Shown here: positions 55,930-64,000 of the stretch, one piece after another
How positions within the stretch are numbered: position 1 is the stretch's first letter
Layout of the letters: each line of letters starts with the position of its first letter
DNA from: Montifringilla adamsi
Lineage: Eukaryota; Chordata; Aves; Passeriformes; Passeridae
NCBI GenBank assembly: GCA_017590115.1
Contig: JAGGNK010006526.1
Span: forward strand, 62,001-126,000
Direction: 5' to 3'
Length of the DNA stretch: 64,000 nt
Position numbers and translations under genes: made by a program
Notes under the pieces: model-generated
The model's database searches: none
Told to the model about the DNA's origin: nothing
Seen by the model: only the letters and a program-made list of their open reading frames with translations

Positions 55930-56310
55930 GGAAGGGTGAGTTTGGCTCACATCTTCACCCCACGCCTTACAAGGTTTAGAAGACCCCTATGTACGAGACC
56001 TTTTAAGGAGTTATTGACCAATAAAACACTGCCAACAAGGATATTTATGTTTTTGACCCAATCCTTAAATATTTCATCTTATGGACCTATGCTATAGTGT
56101 AAGCTTTCTTAGCCAACCATGTTATGACACACAAACCTACCGTGCTGCATTCTAAACTCCTTGTTTACCTCTGTAACTACTTCAATTTTTATATTAAACT
56201 CTAAAATTCTAAACTTTCCTTTACTTAGCTTAACATGTCTCTGCTTTAAGCTATAAATCCACATTCTCACTTCCAGCACCAAAGTTTGGAAGCCTTTTCC
56301 AAGGTCTCAG
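55930..56310 (-). mobile_element. Probable LTR-derived segment (repeated at 58255-58635)
   Basis: AT-rich stretch with 'ttgaccaataaaacactgcc', an A/T-rich middle and an 'agtttggaagccttttccaa' end. It shares this end and general layout with 39238-39490. The identity as an LTR is an inference from these two copies only. The second copy at 58255-58635 comes from the tandem duplication, not a new insertion. Confidence 0.35.
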
Positions 56311-56848
56311 ATCAAATCCTGTGTTTAATTCCAAGCTTTGCCTTAGAGGCCCACAGTTCTGAGTGTTCCTTGCATTTCAGATTCCAACCAGAAGGAGCCT
56401 GGGCATGTAAATTCCTGATGCCTTGGTGGGATGGATGCTCCTGGCTGGGTGTGCTGGTCCTGGAGAGGTCCACCAGGCTTTGTCCCTGTCCTCTTCCCCT
56501 TTGGGTCAGGCACCAAAAACCACACACAAGGTGGGTTAATCCCTCTGCAAAAGAGGGGAAAGATTCCCTGGCACGCCTCGGGACACTTGGCTGCAGTCCT
56601 GTGTAAACCTTGCAGGATGCAAGATGATATCCCCATGCTAAAATCAGGAGTTTCCCACTCAAAAAAAATTTTCTGCGCATACACCACAGCTGTATGCTGC
56701 CAGCATTGCAGCTGAGAAGAATCTTTAAAAGCCAAACGTGAACAAAACTCTCTAAACAGGGGTTTTTCACCAAGGGTTTATGTGAAACCCTGTGATTTGA
56801 CTCTGTTGGATTTGAGGAAGAGCAGCACCAATCTTTGTAAGCCCCCCT

Positions 56849-57123
56849 TGCTGGTGTTTGTGGGGGTCCCAGGAAGAGGGAAGAGATGAATCTGACTCCA
56901 TATTTCTCAGAAGGCTGATTTATTATATTATGATATTATATTATATTAAAAATTCTATGCTAAAATTATACTAAACTATAGAGACCTGTTGGTAAACAAT
57001 ATCCAAACCACATTCCACAGCCATCAGACAGTTAATTGTTTACATTTCTTTTCTGAGGCTTCTCAGCTAGAATAGGAGAAAAATCCTAGCAAAAGGATTT
57101 TTTCATAAAATATCATGGCTACA
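56849..57123 (-). mobile_element. Hybrid LTR at the duplication junction
   Basis: The left part (56849-56983) equals the left part of LTR B, and the right part (56984-57123) equals the right part of LTR A including its AGAAAC flank. Relative to an intact LTR, about 123 bp are missing at the join. This is the one site that should be unique to the duplicated allele. Confidence 0.85.
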
Positions 57124-59308
57124 AGAAACAGCTTGTCTGGCTGCTCAGCACGCCAGGGGCTGGGGAAGTGTTTAGGAAGCACAATGCATTCTGCAGCACG
57201 ACCCTTGTGATGCTGGCATGGATGTTTGACCCCACCAGAGGGGACGGAGCCCATCCCTCCCTCTGTCCCCCACGTACCTCTGCACGGCCAGGGTCCGCAC
57301 CACGGACGAGAGCAGCTGCCCATCCTTGGAGGACACCTGCATGACATACTGGGGACAGCTGGTGGCCAGGCCCCCGCTGCTGCCAGGCAGGCTCTTTCCA
57401 TCGGGAGCTGGAGGGTGTGGGCGCTCCGGAGGCACTCCAGGCAGGTGGCTGCAGTGGTTGGTCCTCATGGTGCCGGGCAGCGGGTCCCCATCTAGGCAGG
57501 AACAGGGACAGGGAAGTGCTGTGGGGCACATCCCTCCCTGTCTGACCAACAGCAGGCGTGAGAAGGAGCATCCCTGACTGCCCACCCCAGGTTTCTAAAG
57601 CCCGCTCAGCAGGGAAAGGGGGTTTGCAGTATTGGGTGTGACAGGGAAAACAGTCTGCACGTCCCACAAGCAGCAAGGCAGCAACTTTGCTTTCTTCTCT
57701 CTGCTGAAGCCATGAGGGATAAACAGAGAGGCTGAGACTTTTGTCACTCCCCCTCCAAACGTTTCAAAGGTATATACACTCTTCACCCTGTGCACTTTCA
57801 AATGTAAAGGCTGCCACTGTCCGCCAAGGCGGAAAAGTTATGCACTGGAGGAGAAAATGGTTGATTGGCTTCAAATCCCCTTTGAAAACGCTTCAACACT
57901 GCTTAGTGTCTTCTATCACCAACCCACAGCAGAGCACAGACCTGGCAGTTAATCCTGTTCAGGGCTTTAGTCACCCAAACCTGCCCAATCACAGCCTGCA
58001 CAGCAGTAATTTATGCCACAAGGTGAGGCAGAAATCACAGGCTGCCCGTTCTGCTCTGCTCTGCTCTCCCTCACATCCCTGCGAGTGTGTTCTGCACAGT
58101 GCTTCCACACATGTGAAGTGAAATTGGGAAGGAAGGGTTGTGCTGGGAACAAGTGTGATAATTCACTTGTGGGGAATTTTGTAAGGAATTTGAGGTGGGA
58201 CTTCTGAGTTGTTTTTGTTGATGCGGTTTGTTTTTCTCATCTTTTGCACAGGTAGGAAGGGTGAGTTTGGCTCACATCTTCACCCCACGCCTTACAAGGT
58301 TTAGAAGACCCCTATGTACGAGACCTTTTAAGGAGTTATTGACCAATAAAACACTGCCAACAAGGATATTTATGTTTTTGACCCAATCCTTAAATATTTC
58401 ATCTTATGGACCTATGCTATAGTGTAAGCTTTCTTAGCCAACCATGTTATGACACACAAACCTACCGTGCTGCATTCTAAACTCCTTGTTTACCTCTGTA
58501 ACTACTTCAATTTTTATATTAAACTCTAAAATTCTAAACTTTCCTTTACTTAGCTTAACATGTCTCTGCTTTAAGCTATAAATCCACATTCTCACTTCCA
58601 GCACCAAAGTTTGGAAGCCTTTTCCAAGGTCTCAGATCAAATCCTGTGTTTAATTCCAAGCTTTGCCTTAGAGGCCCACAGTTCTGAGTGTTCCTTGCAT
58701 TTCAGATTCCAACCAGAAGGAGCCTGGGCATGTAAATTCCTGATGCCTTGGTGGGATGGATGCTCCTGGCTGGGTGTGCTGGTCCTGGAGAGGTCCACCA
58801 GGCTTTGTCCCTGTCCTCTTCCCCTTTGGGTCAGGCACCAAAAACCACACACAAGGTGGGTTAATCCCTCTGCAAAAGAGGGGAAAGATTCCCTGGCACG
58901 CCTCGGGACACTTGGCTGCAGTCCTGTGTAAACCTTGCAGGATGCAAGATGATATCCCCATGCTAAAATCAGGAGTTTCCCACTCAAAAAAAATTTTCTG
59001 CGCATACACCACAGCTGTATGCTGCCAGCATTGCAGCTGAGAAGAATCTTTAAAAGCCAAACGTGAACAAAACTCTCTAAACAGGGGTTTTTCACCAAGG
59101 GTTTATGTGAAACCCTGTGATTTGACTCTGTTGGATTTGAGGAAGAGCAGCACCAATCTTTGTAAGCCCCCCTTGCTGGTGTTTGTGGGGGTCCCAGGAA
59201 GAGGGAAGAGATGAATCTGACTCCATATTTCTCAGAAGGCTGATTTATTATATTATGATATTATATTATATTAAAAATTCTATGCTAAAATTATACTAAA
59301 CTATAGAG
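56984..59308. repeat. Tandem duplication, copy 2 (2,325 bp)
   Basis: Second copy, same orientation, no spacer. After 59308 the sequence continues into the rest of LTR B. One base (A) of microhomology is shared at the join. Confidence 0.95.
57278..57468 (-). CDS. MARCHF3: MARCHF3 coding exon 1, distal duplicate copy
   Basis: Identical in sequence to the proximal exon, with ATG, acceptor (exon edge 57491) and donor all intact. It could replace the proximal exon without changing the protein. If both were spliced in series, the 214-nt proximal exon would enter with a shifted frame. Whether it is transcribed, or even real, cannot be told from sequence. Confidence 0.7.
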
Positions 59309-59527
59309 AGAAAGGATCGTCAGAAAGCTAGAAAAGAATGAATAATAAAAAACCTGTGACTGACCAGAGAGTCCGACACAGCTGGACTGGGATTGGCCAT
59401 TAAGTAAAAACAATCCACATGCTGGGGTAAAGAATTCTCCAAATCACATTCCAAAGCAGCAAAACAGGGAGAAGCTGAAACTTCCCAGCTTCCCAGGAGA
59501 AAATCCTGGGCAAGGGAATTGGTGACA
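59174..59527 (-). mobile_element. Solo LTR B with target-site duplication
   Basis: A 354-bp unit from TGCTGGTGTTTGTGGG to GGAATTGGTGACA, flanked by CCCCCCT on both sides (59167-59173 and 59528-59534). It is related to LTR A and carries the right edge of the tandem duplication at 59308. Confidence 0.82.
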
Positions 59528-60290
59528 CCCCCCTGAAGGGGTGGCCTTGGCAGTAAGGTTTTGTGGCATGTGAGGACCGGTGTGGATGCTGGACCGCGCA
59601 CACCAGACAAGTTTTCACACAGGGACTCATATTCTTAGAAAGGCATCTAAAAATAGGAAAATTGGTTTGTTTTGCAGGATTTCTTCAGCTGTTTTCAGAG
59701 CACACACACCCCGGGGAGCGAGCTGGAGGCTGATGAGGCAGCTTACAGGGCAGAGAGTGTTTGGGGAATGGGGAAGGGAATCGGACTCTGGGCCTCATTT
59801 ACAACGAAAATGAAGAAAATGGCTGATGTCAAAACCATTAACATATAAAAGATGCAGACGTTTCAAGAGAATAAGAGCCTCAGACTCTCCAAGGAGACCA
59901 TGGTGTTCAGTTTTAGTTCTAAAATCCATGCTGGGACTGTTTAACAAGAACGTTCAGCTGCTGAGTAGCTGCTTCATTAAACTTAAAAGGCCTAAGAAGT
60001 ATTGTGCTTATAGACCCACGCTGCAGAATTATGTATTTTTATCCTGATTGCTTCACTGACCCCATTAAGTACAACAGTGGGTTTATAATTTCATATACAA
60101 TGACCATCCAGGCCTTTACAAACCCATCCCTCAGTCACTTGATGAGTTTGGAGGGCTTGCTGAAGCATCAAGATGCAACTAAATGCAAAGCTTTAAAGCA
60201 CACAGGAAATTAACTGGCTGTATCTCAGGAATGTTAATTCAAATTTCTGCCGACAGCACCACATTGAAATCCCACTTTGGCAAAGCAGAG

Positions 60291-60375
60291 ACAGGTAATC
60301 CCTTTCTACTTTTCTTTTTTTTTTTTTTTTTTTTTTTTTTAATAAGGAAGGTACAGGTAATCCCTTTCTACTTTT
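60291..60375 (-). mobile_element. Poly(T) insertion flanked by 23-bp direct repeats
   Basis: The 23 bases 60291-60313 recur exactly at 60353-60375. Between them lie C, about 26 T and AATAAGGAAGGT. This is the form of a minimal retroposed A-tail (on the minus strand) with its target-site duplication and almost no body. Confidence 0.6.
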
Positions 60376-61721
60376 TTTAAAAGGAAGCTGAAAGTAACAA
60401 CACACTTTTCTGATTTCAGAAGAACCATTTTCACACAAAATCAGTGCACGTGCCTGAAAAGTGATGCAATTATAGAATTAAATGATGTGTGCTTTAATAC
60501 TGAACCCCATGGTAAATAATGGAAATTAGTTGTCCCTAGAAGCACAGAGATCCTAAGCAAATCCTAAGTTAAAGCTGGCTTTAACTTAAAATTGTAAATT
60601 TTAACAGCCACAAACCCCCAAAGTCAGTATTTACCCATATGTATGTATTGTATAAAACAAGTTTTTCACCTGAAACAAGTGGAAATCTGTCAAAAAAGCC
60701 CCAGTAAAAGAGAAAATAAAGAACAAAACCAGGAAGATGTATTTAGCTGGTATTTATGAAGACATGCAGTATTAAACTGGGGAAGACAGAGTAGCAATAT
60801 TTATTCCAGACGCCAAAAAATTCTGAGAAAAGTGGCTGAATTTGGCATGATGAATGTATGGTAGTATTTAGCTCTTTGTTTTTTTCTTTTCTGTGCCGTC
60901 ACTAGTTGTAGTTTTTCATTTATATATATCTATATACATATATACATGTATGTATGTATATGGCTTTATGGGTATCAGAGCAAAAGTAAAGGTGTTGCAA
61001 GTATTTTCTGTATGCAGAAAGTGTAAAAAAAGCAACAAACCAACCAATAAACTCAAGCAAATTATCTGAGGACTGGCTGAAGCTAGGCAGAAGATTCAAA
61101 TGCAGAAGACATCCTTTCTCCCATAATAATTTATAGGATGCTATATTCCTATTTTAGAGATTTATAACTTCTATACCAAAAAAGGTTTAGAAGTTATAGT
61201 GCCAGTGAGCAAGGCACTGCCACTCCAGCTGAGCTGCACTCAAATAAGAAGTTAAAAACCAGCATTACTGCCCTGAGATGGAATTTAAAGACAAAGAGTT
61301 AAATTATCATAGCAGAGCTTTTTTAAACAGAGCTGTTTTCCTGCTGAAGCTGTGAGTGGCACCAGCCAAAATGATCTTTACACTTCAAGCAGTGGGTTGC
61401 AAATGCTGAACAAATACTCATGCAGTCGCTCCCTTTTCCTTTTATTTATTTTTTTTTCCTCAGCACCTCTGCTAAGAATAGCATGACCTCTCAGTCATGG
61501 TTTCAAATTTGGAAACCCTTTCACCTTTCTTATTCCGTGTTCCCACGAGTTCACCCTATTAGTTTCAAGAAATGTGACATGAGCTTGCATCAATCAGCTT
61601 CAACACTTAAAAATATGCACGAAAAAACCACCAGCATCCCATCTGGAGACATTTTCCCAAGAAATACTGGGTTATTTTAAAAAGACAGCTAGAATATACT
61701 AATACTAATATTAATAATAAT

Positions 61722-61890
61722 TATAACAACAACAACAAACCAAACCAAAACGAAAAAAAGCCCCACACCAGCAAAAATATCCCAAATACATACCCACCCA
61801 GAAAAATATTTTAAAAAATAAAAAATCCCAAACAAATAAACAAAAAAACTACCACCACCAACAACCCTAAACAACCAAAAAAACACCCTC
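61722..61890. repeat. A/C-rich low-complexity tract
   Basis: CAACAACAACAAAC followed by CCAAA, CAAAAAA and ACCACCACCAAC units with very few G or T. It is similar in style to 32019-32164. Confidence 0.85.
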
Positions 61891-61919
61891 CAGTTTTCAG
61901 AAGCTTTCAGAGATATGTT

Positions 61920-62420
61920 TTTGTTTATTTAATATTTATTTATTCTTTATTAATAGTAATATTTGTATTATATTATACTATATCATAGTGTTATAAATAT
62001 ATAGAAATTATATATACATATATAATTATAGTATAATATAATAATAATAGTATAATATATAATATAAATAATGTAATTATAGTATATANNNNNNNNNNNN
62101 NNNNNNNNNNNNNNNNNNNNNNNNNNNNNNNNNNNNNNNNNNNNNNNNNNNNNNNNNNNNNNNNNNNNNNNNNNNNNNNNNNNNNNNNNNNNNNNNNNNN
62201 NNNNNNNNNNNNNNNNNNNNNNNNNNNAATAATGTAATTATAGTATATATAAGAATATAATATATATAATATTATATATAATATTATTATAGTATATACT
62301 ATACTGTAATATATTATTATCTTAAATATTATTATAATTTATATTGTTTATTTAGCTACTATTTGTTGATTATTATTTATTCATTTATACTATTTATGTA
62401 ATTTCACATAATTTTGCGCA
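61920..62420. repeat. AT-rich region with a 139-base N gap
   Basis: Nearly pure A/T (TATATA, ATAATA units). Bases 62089-62227 are N. The 22 bases left of the gap and the 22 bases right of it are the same. Confidence 0.93.
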
Positions 62421-63333
62421 GTTCACTCCAGAATTTTGGCCCCCAGTGATGTGTGGACAGTTTTTCACCTGGAACAGGTCAGCAGATGTGGAGCACAGAT
62501 AGAATTCTCCACCTTACTGCCAGCTGGAAGAATGGTTCAAATCATGGAGGAGCATCTCCCACCTTCTTTTCTGCTATGAGCCTGGCTGGCTGCTCAGAAG
62601 GCAAATTGTTGCATTCCAAGTAATAAACAAATGTTTTCAAAGGCAATGCAGCTGTCAGAGGCTGGGTGAAAAAGGTGTTCCAGTGCTCCCCACTGGCCCC
62701 AGGTGCCACAAGACCATGCATTACCTTTGTTCCAGAAAAGGGGAACAGGAACTCGCCTTTCCCTCTCTGAGGTTCAGACAATAATTTTATGCCACCCTTC
62801 AGGATGCCCCAGAGACCAAAACACCCACTGCACTCACTGGATCACACTCAGCTGCTGGGTGACCCCCCTTTCCCCTTCCCACTAGAAAAACGCAGAAAAA
62901 AGAACCAAAATTCTCAACTCCAGAGCGCTCTGAAACCTCCTAGGTTTTTACCTGCTAAGAAACAAGGCAGGGTTCTGTGAAGGTGGAGTGGACAGATCAC
63001 TTCTTAAATATCAAGAACCCCTGGGGCACCAGAAAATCCTATTTTAGTGTAAAAACACGAGTTTCATGCATGTCCTTTCTTGGACACTCACATCTGGAAT
63101 AGTCTGAAATGTTTCTGGACTCTCCCCTCCACAAGCCACCACAAGGAGCTGCATATTTACACAAATATTGAGTAAAAAAATTGGTGGAGTAACTGGCAGC
63201 TCCAGCTGAAGCCGTGGATGCTGCAGCACCCCCGAGTCCCACAGAGTAAAAAATTAATTTCTCTAAATTGAGAAGACCAATTCCTACATTTGGTAATGAC
63301 ACATGGCTCAGCACAAGGAGAGGGGGAAATAAC

Positions 63334-63354
63334 TAAATAAATAAATAAATAAAA
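63334..63354. repeat. (TAAA)5 microsatellite
   Basis: Five TAAA units in a row near the right end of the window. Confidence 0.9.
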
Positions 63355-64000
63355 AGCTGCCTGACCTGTTCATTTCGGAGCTCTAAAGCCATCAGTGAGA
63401 GAGGACACGGCAGCTCTGGGGCATGGCGACAGGAGAGGAAGGCTGGAGAAAATTTTATTTTGGTCAACAGCATCCAGTTTGCTGCATTACACACCGCCAC
63501 CTTTTAAGGAGCTGTGAGAGACCACTGAAAGGTGCAAGAGGAAGATGTGGCAATTGTTGCCCAGCTGAGGAGGACAGATTTCCAGTTAAGGTGTTTCGAC
63601 ACACAGAAAGTAACACAGCACAAACCCAGATGACGTTAGGCAATTTTACTCCGTTTCAGCCCAAGTTTTACTAATTTTGCGAGTTGTAAATAGCATTTCC
63701 CATTCATCTGGTCTGACTGCAGAGAGCTGCAGGGGCTTTTAAAAGCTGCCACACAGCAGGCTGCATTCAAAGTGCAATTTTATAAACAAGCACATCAGAA
63801 AACTCAGGGCTCATTTGAGGCAGCAGCACAAAGAACTTCAGCATAAGTAGTCCTTAAGAGTCTGACCATGCATTTAAAACTTCAGTGCCCACCCATAAAT
63901 CATTGTTATTTTGTTAGGTACTGAACCTTGAGCCACTTTCCATACAGCAATAGACTCCCTTCTTGGCACTGTGAACTTTAATAAATTGCTTTATATGCCT

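Larger units (their letters stand above)
54659..56983. repeat. Tandem duplication, copy 1 (2,325 bp)
   Basis: Directly followed by copy 2 at a constant offset of 2,325. All six-frame translations and every stretch I compared by eye are identical. The unit contains the right half of LTR A, the MARCHF3 start-codon exon, its flanking intron, an LTR-like segment (about 55930-56310) and the left part of LTR B. Confidence 0.95.
59528..64000 (-). other. MARCHF3: MARCHF3 5' intron sequence, continuing beyond the window
   Basis: Presumed intron upstream of the start-codon exon. No CpG island or noncoding first exon is visible, so the promoter must lie past 64000. It contains a poly(T) insertion with 23-bp direct repeats (60291-60375), an A/C-rich tract (61722-61890), an AT-rich region with an N gap (61920-62420) and a TAAA repeat (63334-63354). 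Confidence 0.7.

Noticed and set aside
59528..64000. MARCHF3 promoter or noncoding first exon
   Set aside because: No CpG island or GC-rich leader appears in this stretch. The promoter is probably beyond the window.

Overview
The window is animal nuclear DNA, almost certainly from a bird and probably a songbird. Two vertebrate genes can be read exon by exon. The interspersed repeats are CR1 LINE fragments, the main avian LINE, plus short solo LTRs of a type I associate with passerines. No bacterial operons, tRNAs, rRNAs or CRISPR arrays are visible. LMNB1 and MARCHF3 are also neighbours on human 5q23, and that segment corresponds largely to the avian Z chromosome, so a Z origin is likely. That placement rests on synteny knowledge and is not shown by this sequence.

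Layout. 1-5270: upstream flank with no recognised gene, ending in two CR1 fragments. 5270-6480: CpG island promoter and first exon of LMNB1. 5817-27040 (+): complete lamin B1 coding sequence in 11 exons, 585 codons, every junction GT-AG and in phase, followed by a 3' UTR with AATAAA at 27733. 27756-32450: intergenic, with a CR1 fragment and an A/C-only tract. 32457-55166 (-): the four coding exons of MARCHF3, a membrane RING-CH ubiquitin ligase (255 codons), converging tail to tail on LMNB1. 55167-64000: the 5' part of MARCHF3 intron sequence. Its noncoding first exon and promoter are not in the window.

The most striking structure is a direct tandem duplication of 2,325 bp (54659-56983 and 56984-59308). 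I found no difference between the copies wherever I compared them. Each copy carries the MARCHF3 start-codon exon with intact splice sites. The break falls inside two related solo LTRs and creates a hybrid LTR lacking about 123 bp. It is either a very young structural variant or a false duplication in the assembly. If real, splicing must choose one copy, because including both would shift the frame.

Other points: the LMNB1 promoter has an E2F-like site next to a CHR-like element, as in cell-cycle genes; a solo LTR is nested in a CR1 at 45.9-47.4 kb; an ERV 3' LTR at 40639-41158 keeps its polypurine tract and a 30-bp tandem U3 repeat; intronic hairpins lie at 12570 and 38131; a 13-bp palindrome occurs four times in LMNB1 intron 10; and a poly(T) insertion is flanked by 23-bp direct repeats at 60291-60375. 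Two N gaps (49420-49426 and 62089-62227) lie in low-complexity sequence.

LMNB1 makes the farnesylated B-type lamin of the nuclear lamina. MARCHF3 makes an endosomal E3 ligase. They are unrelated neighbours, not a pathway.
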